A stretch of 64,000 nt of DNA. Source: Nocardioides sp. dk884. Lineage in GTDB: Bacteria > Actinomycetota > Actinomycetes > Propionibacteriales > Nocardioidaceae. The stretch lies in NCBI RefSeq assembly GCF_009557055.1, contig NZ_CP045649.1:3137501-3201500 (forward strand), read 5' to 3'. Of the stretch, positions 32,933 through 42,986 are shown piece by piece. Each line of letters begins with the position of its first letter. Position 1 is the first letter of the stretch. A program made the translations under genes and the position numbers. The notes beneath the pieces are model-generated. The model was not told where the DNA came from, did not search any database, and saw only the letters and a list, made by a program, of their open reading frames with translations.

Positions 32933-34110
32933 GTCAGAGCAGTGCGGCTGCGCCGCAGGGTGGTCCCGTCTTCCTCCACGTCGGCAGCCCGAAGACCGGC
33001 ACCACGTTCCTCCAGAACGTGCTGTGGGACCAGCGTGCCCTCGCCGCGGAGCAGGGCCTGCTGCTCCCGGGGCGCCGCTTCCACGACCACTACCTCGCCA
33101 CCCTCGACGTGCGCGGCCTGGCCACGTCGCCGACCGCGCCCCCGGAGGCCGCCGGCCGCTGGGCCGCGCTGGTCGCCGAGGCCGAGGGGTGGACCGGCAA
33201 CACGCTGATCTCCCACGAGCTCTTCGCCTCCGCCACCGCCGAGCAGGCCCGCCGCGCGGTCGCCGCGTTCGGCGACCGCGAGGTCCACATCGTGCTCACC
33301 GCACGCGACCTGGTCCGCCAGGTGCCGGCCGAGTGGCAGGAGCACATCAAGCACCGCTCCACGGTGACCATGGAGCGCTTCCTCGACGACCTGCGCGCCG
33401 ACCGCGCGCACCGCACCTGGTTCTGGCAGGTCCAGGACTTCGCCGACGTGCTGCGCCGCTGGGGCGCCACCGTCCCCGCCGAGCGGGTCCACGTCGTGAC
33501 CGTCCCGCCGCCGGGCGCCGACTCCGGGACCCTGTGGAACCGGTTCGCGACGCTGCTCGGGGTCGACCCCGCCTCCTTCGACACCAGCGCCTCGCGCTCC
33601 AACTCCTCCCTCGGCCTCGAGCAGGCCGAGCTGCTGCGACGGGTCAACGCCGAGCTCGGCGACCGGGTCCCGCTGCCCGGCCCCTACCCGCAGCTGGCCA
33701 AGAACGTGCTGGCGCACCGGCTGCTCGCGGGCCGACCCGGCACCCGCCTGGTGCTCGACGAGGCGGCCGACACGTTCGCCCGTGAGCGCTCGGCCGAGAT
33801 CGTCGCCGATCTGCGCGAGCTGGGGTACGACGTCGTGGGCGACCTCGACGAGCTCGTGCCCGCCCCCGCCGACGCGCCCGCCGCCATCCCGACACCCAGC
33901 GAGGCCGACCTCGCCGCCGAGGGGGTCGCCGCGATCGCCGGGCTCCTCGACGAGATGGCCCGCCGCCTCGTCGCCCTGCGCCGGGCCGAGGAGGTCGCGC
34001 GCACGGCCCGCGAGAAGCCGGTCCGCTACATGGTGGTGCAGACGGCGAAGCGCAACCGCGCGGTCGGCGCCGCCCACCGTGCCTATCGGCGGGTGCTGCG
34101 GCGGGGCTGA
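32929..34110 (+). CDS. P-loop sulfotransferase-like protein 4
   Basis: The 393-residue protein (GTG start overlapping the LicD stop) has PVFLHVGSPKTGTTFLQN (Lys22-Thr26), VHIVLTARDLVRQVPAEWQEHIK, WFWQVQDFADVLRRWGATVPAERVHVVTVPPPGADSGTLWNRF and NSSLGLEQAELLRRVN. It is most similar by eye to copy 2 in the N-terminal half and to copy 3 at the C-terminus (A..VARTAREKPVRYMVVQTAKR). Sulfotransferase activity is predicted from fold motifs only. It is the last gene of the ST3-LicD-ST4 operon. Confidence 0.75.
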   Translation: MSQSSAAAPQGGPVFLHVGSPKTGTTFLQNVLWDQRALAAEQGLLLPGRRFHDHYLATLDVRGLATSPTAPPEAAGRWAALVAEAEGWTGNTLISHELFASATAEQARRAVAAFGDREVHIVLTARDLVRQVPAEWQEHIKHRSTVTMERFLDDLRADRAHRTWFWQVQDFADVLRRWGATVPAERVHVVTVPPPGADSGTLWNRFATLLGVDPASFDTSASRSNSSLGLEQAELLRRVNAELGDRVPLPGPYPQLAKNVLAHRLLAGRPGTRLVLDEAADTFARERSAEIVADLRELGYDVVGDLDELVPAPADAPAAIPTPSEADLAAEGVAAIAGLLDEMARRLVALRRAEEVARTAREKPVRYMVVQTAKRNRAVGAAHRAYRRVLRRG

Positions 34111-34130
34111 CGCCAGGAGGGCCTCGAACC

Positions 34131-34174
34131 GGCACCTCGAGATGGTCTCGGCTGTTAGTGTCGATCGAGGTGCC
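34131..34174. promoter_or_regulatory. Inverted repeat enclosing the promoter of the PLD-like gene
   Basis: GGCACCTCGA (34131-34140) and TCGAGGTGCC (34165-34174) are perfect inverted repeats around a 24-base spacer. The spacer contains a TAGTGT -10-like hexamer (34156-34161). This could be an operator, or a hairpin ending the previous operon. The following leader of ~90 bases carries AAGGA before the ATG at 34260. Confidence 0.45.
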
Positions 34175-34259
34175 GCAGGTCCGTCGACCCGGCCCCACGC
34201 ACCACCGGAACGACTCTCCCAGGCCCCTCTCGTCGGGGCGAGCAAGGAATAACGGTTTC

Positions 34260-35648
34260 ATGAAGCTCTCGTCCCGTCTCGTCGCGCTCCTCACCACCCT
34301 CGTGATGGTCCCGGCCCTGCTGGTCGGCACCTCGACCCAGACCGCCCACGCCGAGGGCTGGCAGCCGAAGGGCGGTGGGGTGTTCAACGACCCGCTCGCC
34401 GACCACGCCGCGAAGTGGCGCATCGTCAACCACGTCGACGCAGCGGTCGCCAACGCGCGCAAGGGCTCGCGCATCTACATCTCGACGTACCTGATGGACG
34501 CTCGCGACTCCGTCGACCACCTGCTGCGCGCCCACAAGCGCGGCGTGCAGGTGCAGATGGTCCTCGACGGCGTCTACGCCAACAACGCGCAGTCCCGGCG
34601 CCTGGCCACGGCCTTCAACCGGGACAACCGCGCCAAGCGCAAGGGCACGTTCAAGGACGGCACCCTGCGCCGCTGGGGCAAGGACCGCAGCTTCGTGACG
34701 TACTGCCAGGCCAGCTGCCGGGGCAAGATCGCCAACAACCACTCCAAGTTCTACGTCTTCACCCACACCGGCACGGCGAAGAACGTCGTGATGGTGAGCT
34801 CCTCCAACCTCAACCGCGGTGGCGCGGAGAAGGGCTGGAACGACCTGGTCACGATCAAGGGCCGGCCCAAGCTCGTCGCCCGCTTCGCCCAGGTCCACGT
34901 GGAGATGTCGCGCGATCGCCCGGTCCCCGGTGAGTCCCTGCGTGCCTGGCGCGTCGGGCCGTACTTCGTGCGGTTCTACCCCAAGCGCAGCAGCGGCGAC
35001 CCGGTGATCGCCGACCTCAACAAGATCAAGTGCTACGGCGCCACCGGCGGTGCCGGCCGCAACGGCCGCACGGTCATCAACGTCGCGATGTTCGCCTGGT
35101 ACAACGAGCGCGGCTTCAACATCGCTCGCAAGCTCGTGCAGCTCGCCGACCGCGGCTGCTACCTCTCGATGGTCTACGGCGCCCCGGGCCCGGAGCTGCG
35201 CAAGTTCCTCACCGACGCCACGAAGCGCAACCCGCGCATCAAGCTGTGGGACAGCCGCCTCAACCTCGACCTGGACGAGGAGTACGAGATCCGCGTGCAC
35301 AACAAGTTCTATCTCGTGCAGGGCCACTACGGGAAGGACAAGTCGGCGTACCGCGTGCACACCGGCACCGCCAACTGGGCCGAGGGCACGCTGCACGCCG
35401 GCGATGAGAACACGATCAACATCTCCAACAAGGGTGTGTGGCGCCAGTACATGGACAACTGGGACCACATCGTGAAGAAGGGCAGCCGCCGCGTCGGCAC
35501 CCGGATCCCGGCGAGCAAGCAGATCGGCAGCCGCCAGTTCCCGCGCCTCTCCCCCGACATGGCCGTCGGCCGCCCCGCCGTACCCCAGGCCCAGCTGAAG
35601 AAGAAGCAGGACCGGCAGGACGACGCCCAGTCGCAGTCGCAGGACTGA
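34260..35648 (+). CDS. Secreted phospholipase D-like protein
   Basis: The 462-residue protein starts at the ATG 34260 with a signal peptide (LVALLTTLVMVPALLVGTSTQTAHAEG). Two PLD-type half-sites are seen: NNHSKFYVF (His161, Lys163) followed by VSSSNLN, and VHNKFYLV (His347, Lys349) followed by GTANWAEG. The Asp of the usual HxKxxxxD motif is not at its expected place in either half, so catalysis may be unusual or restricted. PLD-fold enzymes cleave or transfer phosphodiesters. Next to LicD and cytidylyltransferase genes, a role in trimming phosphodiester decorations outside the cell is possible. The C-terminus is charged and glutamine-rich. Confidence 0.85.
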   Translation: MKLSSRLVALLTTLVMVPALLVGTSTQTAHAEGWQPKGGGVFNDPLADHAAKWRIVNHVDAAVANARKGSRIYISTYLMDARDSVDHLLRAHKRGVQVQMVLDGVYANNAQSRRLATAFNRDNRAKRKGTFKDGTLRRWGKDRSFVTYCQASCRGKIANNHSKFYVFTHTGTAKNVVMVSSSNLNRGGAEKGWNDLVTIKGRPKLVARFAQVHVEMSRDRPVPGESLRAWRVGPYFVRFYPKRSSGDPVIADLNKIKCYGATGGAGRNGRTVINVAMFAWYNERGFNIARKLVQLADRGCYLSMVYGAPGPELRKFLTDATKRNPRIKLWDSRLNLDLDEEYEIRVHNKFYLVQGHYGKDKSAYRVHTGTANWAEGTLHAGDENTINISNKGVWRQYMDNWDHIVKKGSRRVGTRIPASKQIGSRQFPRLSPDMAVGRPAVPQAQLKKKQDRQDDAQSQSQD

Positions 35649-35673
35649 CCGACACCCCCGCCTGACCCACGCA

Positions 35674-35844
35674 CGCCGAGTCGGCGCCAATGGTTGCCCG
35701 ACTCGGCGCGTGTGGCGGCGCGAGTCGGCGCCAATGGTTGCCGGCGTACGGCGTACCGGCGTACGACGCAGCAGCTGTCACCACAAGCGCCGACTCGATG
35801 CGCCATTCACGCCGACTCGGCGCGCCATTGGCGCCGACTCGGCG
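35674..35844. repeat. Cluster of CGCCGAGTCGGCG/CCAATGG palindromic repeats
   Basis: Six copies of a hairpin core (CGCCGAGTCGGCG or its complement) lie in 171 bases. They start near 35674, 35699, 35718, 35787, 35810 and 35831, several joined to CCAATGG or CCATTGG. The first copies read in one orientation and the last three in the other, so the cluster is itself roughly an inverted array. A further single copy is at 23050-23070. It fills the gap between the convergent PLD and wzt genes and may act as terminator as well as a REP/BIME-like element. A run of seven G follows at 35851-35857. Confidence 0.8.
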
Positions 35845-35860
35845 AAGGGTGGGGGGGTGC

Positions 35861-36642
35861 CTAGATGTCGGCGCCCATCTCGTCCTCGAGCTCGGAGTCG
35901 GCCGGGTCGGAGCCCGAGGCGTCGTCGTACTTGAGGTAGCGGATGCCGGCGGCGACGCCGCCGTCGAAGCCGACGCGTCCGTTCTCGAGCACCAGGACCC
36001 GGTCGCACATGCGGCGCACCGAGGCGGCGGAGTGGCTGACGTAGAAGAGCGTGCGGCCGCTGTCGCGGATCTCCTGCATCTTCTCCAGGCACTTCTGGCG
36101 GAAGGGCTTGTCGCCCACCGCGAGGACCTCGTCGGCCAGGAAGATGTCGGAGTCGACGTGGATCGCGATCGCGAACCCCAGCCGGGCGAACATCCCCGAG
36201 GAGTAGTTGCCCACCGGGGAGTCCAGGAACTTGCCGAGGTCGGCGAAGTCCACGATCGAGTCGAGCTTGCGCTCGGTCTCGGCCTTGCTCATGCCGAGGA
36301 TCGCGGCGTTGAGGTAGAGGTTCTCGCGACCGGTCAGCTGGGGGTGGAACCCCGCACCGGTGGCGATCAGCCCGGAGATCCGGCCGCGGGTCAGCATCCG
36401 GCCCGAGTCGGGGCGCATGATGCCGTTGACCAGCTTGAGCAGCGTCGACTTGCCGGAGCCGTTGAGGCCCATCAGGCCGATCGACTCGCCCTGCTCGACG
36501 GTGAAGGAGACATCGTCCAGGGCGTTGAACGACTCGCTCAGCGGCTGGCGCCGAGCCGCCGCGATGGTGATCTCCTTGATGCTGCGGTGGTAGCGGATCG
36601 TGAACTGCTTGGTGACGTTCTCGGCGACGATGGAAGCAGTCA

Positions 36643-36643
<1 letters not shown>
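35861..36643 (-). CDS. Polysaccharide ABC exporter, ATPase subunit (Wzt-like)
   Basis: The 260-residue ATPase has Walker A GLNGSGKST, the signature NYSSGMFARLGFAIA, Walker B IFLADEVLAVGD and the switch His in YVSHSAASV. The N-terminal VAENVTKQFTIRYHR is typical of Wzt/TagH/RfbE export ATPases. There is no long C-terminal sugar-binding domain, only an acidic tail, as in the mycobacterial galactan exporter ATPase Rv3781. The ATG at 36643 overlaps the wzm stop by one base (TGATG); a GTG one codon earlier is possible. It powers lipid-linked glycan export with the permease encoded just upstream. Confidence 0.94.
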
Positions 36644-38812
<2,169 letters not shown>

Positions 38813-39718
38813 CTAGCCACCGGAGGAGCCGCGGGCGGGGACGGCACGCATGCCTCGGGCCGCCCTCATGGCCCGAATCACGTTGCGGGCCTCCGCGCGA
38901 CCGCCGCGCAGCGGGCTGAGGAGCACCACGACGGCGGTGATCAGCCACGGCTTGAGACGCACCGCGAGGTTGGTGCCGTAGCGCAGGTGGACCACGAAGA
39001 GGTTGCGGTACATGTAGTAGCCCTTCCACCCCGCGAGGTCGTGCTGCTGGTCGAAGTCGAGCTGGCGCACGAGCACCGCGTCGCGCACCGCCCAGATCCG
39101 GAAGCCGGCGGCGCGGGCGCGCACCGCGTAGTCGACGTCGTCGTAGAAGATGAAGTACGACGGGTCCGGCAGGCCGATCGCGTCGATGACCCGGCGCCGG
39201 CACATGAAGCCCTCGAAGGCGACGTTCTCCAGCTCCACCAGCGGCGGCATCGCCGCACGGGTGCCGAAGTCGGTCTCGACCATGGACGTCTTCGGCTTGA
39301 TCGCCAGCGGGTTGGTCAGGTCGAAGCGGGTCGCGGCCTTCTCGCACAGCCGGCCCTGGCGGTCCTCGCGCACCGCCATCAGGCAGTCCTCGTCCAGCGC
39401 CATCAGCACCGTCAGGCAGTCCGGCGCCGGGACGACGTCGTCGTCCATCAGCCAGACCCGGTCGAAGCCCTGCTCGTACGCCGTGCGCACGCCGAGGTGG
39501 AAGCCGCCGGCGCCGCCGAGGTTGTCCTCGCTGCGCACCACCTGCAGCCCGGGCACGTCGGCCTCGGCGAGCACCTGCGCGGTGTGGTCGGTGCTCGCGT
39601 TGTCGACCACGACCACCGCGTCGGGGGCGCGCTCGAGCGCGGCCAGGCCGGCCAGCATCTCGGCCAGGAGGTCGGCACGGTTGTAGGTGACGACGACGAT
39701 CGCGACTGTCTCGTTCAC
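38813..39718 (-). CDS. GlfT1-like galactofuranosyltransferase
   Basis: The 301-residue GT2 enzyme starts at the GTG 39718, which overlaps the preceding stop (GTGA). Motifs: VAIVVVTYNRADLLAEMLAGL, VVVVDNASTDHT, LGGAGGFHLGVRTAY, the metal site WLMDDDVVPAPD, and FIFYDDVDYAVRARAAGF. Length and position beside the Wzm/Wzt pair match mycobacterial GlfT1 (Rv3782), which adds the first galactofuranose residues to the lipid-linked linker. A more distant GT2 paralog lies directly upstream; which of the two is the functional GlfT1 is not certain. The C-terminus may associate with the membrane (LITAVVVLLSPLRGG). Confidence 0.85.
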   Translation of the reverse strand: MNETVAIVVVTYNRADLLAEMLAGLAALERAPDAVVVVDNASTDHTAQVLAEADVPGLQVVRSEDNLGGAGGFHLGVRTAYEQGFDRVWLMDDDVVPAPDCLTVLMALDEDCLMAVREDRQGRLCEKAATRFDLTNPLAIKPKTSMVETDFGTRAAMPPLVELENVAFEGFMCRRRVIDAIGLPDPSYFIFYDDVDYAVRARAAGFRIWAVRDAVLVRQLDFDQQHDLAGWKGYYMYRNLFVVHLRYGTNLAVRLKPWLITAVVVLLSPLRGGRAEARNVIRAMRAARGMRAVPARGSSGG

Positions 39719-40680
39719 CGCAGGAACCGCTCGTGGCCGGTGAAGTCGCCGCGCAGGCCCGCCACCCAGGCGCGCACGCTCAGCAGCAGCCGGGCCGGGC
39801 TCGGACGGGTGACGGTGTAGAACCACAGCGTCTTGGCGACGAACGCCAGCGCGTGCGGCGAGCCGTGGTAGTCGCGCAGGTTGATCAGGTTGTTACGCGC
39901 CATGCAGTAGTGCTTGAGGTCGCTCGCGCTGTGGTTGTACGTCGTGCGCCCGCCGAGCATCGGGGTGCCGAGGTCGTCGGTGGCGGGGTGCAGGAAGCGC
40001 GCGGCGGTCACGGTGGCGATCCGGGCGCCGGCCGCCTGGGCGCGCCAGAGGTACTCCACGTCGTCGCCCCAGATGAAGAAGTCCTCGCGGACCGAGCCGA
40101 TCCGCTCGACGAGCTCACGGGTGACGAGCACGCCGTTGAACGGGATCACCACCTCGGGGATCAGCCCGTCGCGGGCCGCGGCCTCCACGTCGGCCATCGC
40201 GTGCACCACCTTCGTGCCGCCGGGCAGCCGGATGGGGAAGCACAGGCGCGCGGGGTCCTGCTCGGCCAGCACCGCCGGGCCCCAGAAGTCGAGCTCGCCG
40301 GCGTACGCGAGCAGCTCCTCGAGGCAGCCGGGCTCGGGGACGCCGTCGTCGTCCATCAGCCAGACCAGGTCGGCGCCGCGGTCGACCGCCTCGAGCAGGC
40401 CGACGTGGAACCCGCCGGCGCCGCCGCGGTTGCGGTCCAGCGTGCGCGCCAGGACCGGCACCGTGTGGTGCTCGTCGGGCGCCTCGCGGTCGTCGAGCGC
40501 GGCCAGCCACTCCCCCGTGCCGTCGCTCGAGGCGTTGTCGATCACGACCACCTCGGCCAGCCCGGGGACGGTGTCGAGCCGCTCCAGGAGCCGCTGCAGG
40601 AGCGTCAGCCGGTTGTAGGTGACGACCACCGCGACCACCCGCGGCGGCGCCTGGGCGCTGGAGTCCTCGGGCGCGATCAC
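39715..40680 (-). CDS. Second GT2 galactofuranosyltransferase-like protein
   Basis: The 321-residue protein is a paralog of the GlfT1-like enzyme: RVVAVVVTYNRLTLLQRLLERLD, VVVIDNASSDGTGEWL, RGGAGGFHVGLLEA, WLMDDDGVPEPGCLEELL, and FFIWGDDVEYLWRAQAAGAR. The downstream YNHSASDLKHYCMARNNLINLRDYHG is typical of GlfT1-type enzymes. It probably transfers galactofuranose or rhamnose in linker or galactan assembly. The GTG at 40680 was chosen because TAGGGT (40688-40693) lies 7 bases upstream, implying a leaderless message. It is translationally coupled to the GlfT1-like gene. Confidence 0.85.
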   Translation of the reverse strand: MIAPEDSSAQAPPRVVAVVVTYNRLTLLQRLLERLDTVPGLAEVVVIDNASSDGTGEWLAALDDREAPDEHHTVPVLARTLDRNRGGAGGFHVGLLEAVDRGADLVWLMDDDGVPEPGCLEELLAYAGELDFWGPAVLAEQDPARLCFPIRLPGGTKVVHAMADVEAAARDGLIPEVVIPFNGVLVTRELVERIGSVREDFFIWGDDVEYLWRAQAAGARIATVTAARFLHPATDDLGTPMLGGRTTYNHSASDLKHYCMARNNLINLRDYHGSPHALAFVAKTLWFYTVTRPSPARLLLSVRAWVAGLRGDFTGHERFLR

Positions 40681-40687
40681 GGCGCCC

Positions 40688-40693
40688 ACCCTA
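40688..40693 (-). promoter_or_regulatory. -10 element, leaderless start of the galactan transferase operon
   Basis: On the minus strand TAGGGT is followed by GGGCGCC and the GTG at 40680. This promoter would drive GT2-GlfT1-like and probably glf-wzm-wzt. Confidence 0.55.
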
Positions 40694-40704
40694 GGCGCGG
40701 CCGA

Positions 40705-42213
40705 TCAGCAGGCACTGCCCAGGTCGTCGCTCTGGTTGGCCAGGTAGCCGTCCGAGAGCGACCCGAGCGAGCCGCCGGTGACCGGCGCGCTCCCGGCCCC
40801 GGCGGTGGATCCGCCGCCCTGCGAGCCGGCCGAGCCGTCCTGCGAGCCGCCCGCCGCCTTCGCCGGCGCCTCGTAGGTGCCCTCGGCCTTGGCGATCGCG
40901 TCGGCGACCTTGCGGTGCATCAGCTCGATGTCGGGGTCCGCGGTGTTGATCAGCGGCGGCACCAGGGAGACCGTGGACATCTTCTGCCCCCGGGCCTTGA
41001 GCGCGAGCTCGACGAAGCGCCCGACCTGGGAGGCCGGCAGGTTCGTGGAGACCATCTCGTTGGAGGCCTCGGCGATGGACCCGAAGTTGGTGACGGCCTT
41101 CTGCGGGCTGATCTGGCCGAGCATCGCGTTGAGCACGCACTTCTGCCGCGCCATCCGCGAGTAGTCGTCGGAGCCCTCCCGGGCCCGGGCGTACCAGAGG
41201 GTCTCGAAGCCGTCGAGCTTGCGCACGCCCGGCTCGATGTAGCCGGTGACGTCGTCTCCGAGACCGCCGACCGGGATCGGCTCGCGGACGTTGAGGGTCA
41301 CGCCGCCGACCGCGTCGACGATGTCCTTGAAGCCGTCGAGGTTGACCATCGCCCAGTAGTTCATCTCCAGGCCGGTCGCCCCCTCGACCGCCGACAAGGT
41401 GGCGTCGATGCCGGGGTTCTCGGAGTCGCCGAACAGCTCGGCGTTGTCCTGGGCCCAGGTGCTCACGCCGTTGAGGTAGCAGCCGTCGCAGTCGAAGCCG
41501 TCGGGGAACTGCTCGGCCATCACCGAGCCCGGCGCGAACGGGAAGTCCTGCAGGTTGCGCGGGAGGCTGATCAGCACGGTGCGCCCGGTGCTGGCGTCCA
41601 CCGAGGCCACGTTGATCGAGTCCGGTCGCAGTCCCCAGCGCCCCGCGCCGGCGTCGCCGCCGAACAGCGCGATGTTGAAGCGCCCGTCGTGCGCGCCCTT
41701 CACCTCGGTGGCGTTGAACATCGTCACCATCAGGTCGCGCTGCACGCCGACGAGGTGGGAGCCGAAGAGCAGCACGCCCGCGACGCTGAGGGAGAGGAAG
41801 CCGTTGACCCCGATCGCCGCGCGCCGCTGGACCAGCCCGAGGGTGAGCGGCTGACCGATCCGCCAGGCGTCCATGAACAGCGCCGCCCAGGCCACCGCAC
41901 CGACCATGAGGAACAGGCGCAGCAACAACAAGAAGCCCGCGTCGGAGGCCAGCGCGAAGGCGACCTGGTGCCGCACCAGCGAGGCCAGCGCCACCAGCAC
42001 CAGGGCGACCAGCGAGCCGAGCCACACCCGGATCGCGATCAGGCCGACGCGCCGGTTGCCGTGCAGCAGCTGCGCCGATCCCGGCACGAGCAGCGTCATG
42101 AGCATCAGCGCGACGGCGCGGCGGAAGCGGACGCGCGAGGCACGCTCCTGCGTGCTGACACGACCTGCTGCGTCGGCGGCGTCGTGCGACCCGGGGGAAG
42201 TGACGGGCGGCAT
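40705..42213 (-). CDS. LytR-CpsA-Psr (LCP) glycopolymer ligase 1
   Basis: The start is the ATG at 42213, with AAAGG 7-8 bases upstream; nearby ATGs lack this. The 502-residue protein has a cytoplasmic tail and four hydrophobic segments (about 35-185). The LCP domain is exported and has GLRPDSINVASVDASTGRTVLISLPRNLQDFP, YWAMVNLDGFKDIVDAVGGVTLNV and LWYARAREGSDDYSRMARQ, which carry the conserved Arg/Asp residues. LCP proteins transfer wall polymers such as arabinogalactan from lipid carrier to peptidoglycan. The multi-helix N-terminus is longer than in most LCPs. A Ser/Gly-rich tail ends in a lone Cys. It sits just upstream of the galactan genes and likely attaches their product. Confidence 0.93.
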   Translation of the reverse strand: MPPVTSPGSHDAADAAGRVSTQERASRVRFRRAVALMLMTLLVPGSAQLLHGNRRVGLIAIRVWLGSLVALVLVALASLVRHQVAFALASDAGFLLLLRLFLMVGAVAWAALFMDAWRIGQPLTLGLVQRRAAIGVNGFLSLSVAGVLLFGSHLVGVQRDLMVTMFNATEVKGAHDGRFNIALFGGDAGAGRWGLRPDSINVASVDASTGRTVLISLPRNLQDFPFAPGSVMAEQFPDGFDCDGCYLNGVSTWAQDNAELFGDSENPGIDATLSAVEGATGLEMNYWAMVNLDGFKDIVDAVGGVTLNVREPIPVGGLGDDVTGYIEPGVRKLDGFETLWYARAREGSDDYSRMARQKCVLNAMLGQISPQKAVTNFGSIAEASNEMVSTNLPASQVGRFVELALKARGQKMSTVSLVPPLINTADPDIELMHRKVADAIAKAEGTYEAPAKAAGGSQDGSAGSQGGGSTAGAGSAPVTGGSLGSLSDGYLANQSDDLGSAC

Positions 42214-42413
42214 CGAGATGCCTTTCATGTGCGTGGAGAACTGATGGGGAAGGATCAGTGGTGGTGCGGCCACCGCCGGGGCGGAGACGTCCGTCCAGTA
42301 TCACCAGTCACAGCAGTCACCGTCCGTCGCGACGCGCCGGGGAATGGACCACTCGACGCTCAGGCACGCACAGGCCCGCTCAGCGCCGGTCGGCGCCGCT
42401 CAGGAGGCGACGA

Positions 42414-42450
42414 GCATCACGGGGCGCATCACGGGGCCGCATCACGGGGC
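42414..42450. repeat. Three tandem GCATCACGGGGC units at the 3' end of the thioesterase gene
   Basis: GCATCACGGGGC occurs at 42414-42425, 42426-42437 and, after one extra C, 42439-42450. The last copy contains the thioesterase stop codon. It looks like a local duplication. The rest of the 228-base gap to the LCP gene (42214-42441) holds TCAC-rich sequence near 42300-42325 and no ORF; the LCP promoter must lie there. Confidence 0.7.
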
Positions 42451-42963
42451 GAGCGGGCCGCCCGCGCGACCGGAGTCGATCTCGCGCTTGCGCGCCAGGC
42501 GCGAGGCCCTGCGGATCTGCGCCTCGCGGTGGCGACGCACCTCGTCCGGGGTCTCCGGGCGCAGCCCCGGCACCTCGCGGGCGTGGCCGTGCTCGTCGAT
42601 CGCGACGAAGACGAAGTACGCCGAGGCGACGTGCAGCGGGTCCACCGACGGGTCGTCCCAGGGCTGGGTCTCGATGCGCACGCCGATCTCCATCGAGGAG
42701 CGGCCGGCCCAGTTCACCTGGGCGAAGGTGCGCACGATGTCCCCCACGTGCACCGGGCGCAGGAACGCCATCGAGTCCAGGGCCGCGGTCACGGCAGGAC
42801 CGCCGCTGTGGCGCTGCGCGACCGCTCCGGCGGTGGAGTCGGCGAGCTTGACGATCTCGCCGCCGTGCACGTTGCCGAGCAGGTTCGCCTCGCGGCCGGA
42901 GGTCATCATGGCGAGCGACACGCGGGCGTACGACGGGGTGCGGTCCTCAGCAGCTGAGGTCAT
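42442..42963 (-). CDS. Acyl-CoA thioesterase, hotdog fold
   Basis: The 173-residue protein from the ATG 42963 has a single hotdog domain: SLAMMTSGREANLLGNVHGGEIVKLADSTAGAVAQRHSGG and TAALDSMAFLRPVHVGDIVRTFAQVNWAGRSSMEIGVRI. The HGG and following Asp are the usual active-site region of YciA/BFIT-type acyl-CoA thioesterases. It hydrolyses acyl-CoAs to free acid and CoA; the chain length preferred is unknown. The C-terminus is basic. Its promoter overlaps that of the divergent LCP gene, and the message is probably leaderless. Confidence 0.92.
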   Translation of the reverse strand: MTSAAEDRTPSYARVSLAMMTSGREANLLGNVHGGEIVKLADSTAGAVAQRHSGGPAVTAALDSMAFLRPVHVGDIVRTFAQVNWAGRSSMEIGVRIETQPWDDPSVDPLHVASAYFVFVAIDEHGHAREVPGLRPETPDEVRRHREAQIRRASRLARKREIDSGRAGGPLAP

Positions 42964-42969
42964 AGGGGC

Positions 42970-42979
42970 ACGGTAGCGT
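42970..42979. promoter_or_regulatory. Overlapping divergent -10 elements (thioesterase / LCP 2)
   Basis: TACCGT on the minus strand (42975-42970) and TAGCGT on the plus strand (42974-42979) share two bases. Each is 6-7 bases from a start codon (42963 and 42987). The whole gap between the divergent start codons is 23 bases, so the two promoters should exclude each other. Confidence 0.75.
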
Positions 42980-42986
42980 CGGCGCC

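Noticed and set aside
35674..35844. A possible CRISPR-like array
   Set aside because: Copies occur in both orientations with irregular, short or no spacers, and no cas gene is nearby. It fits a palindromic repeat cluster.
39733..42957. A 1074-codon open frame on the plus strand
   Set aside because: It is antisense to the GT2 and LCP genes, and its translation is His/Asp/Arg/Gly-rich with no domain; a shadow frame.
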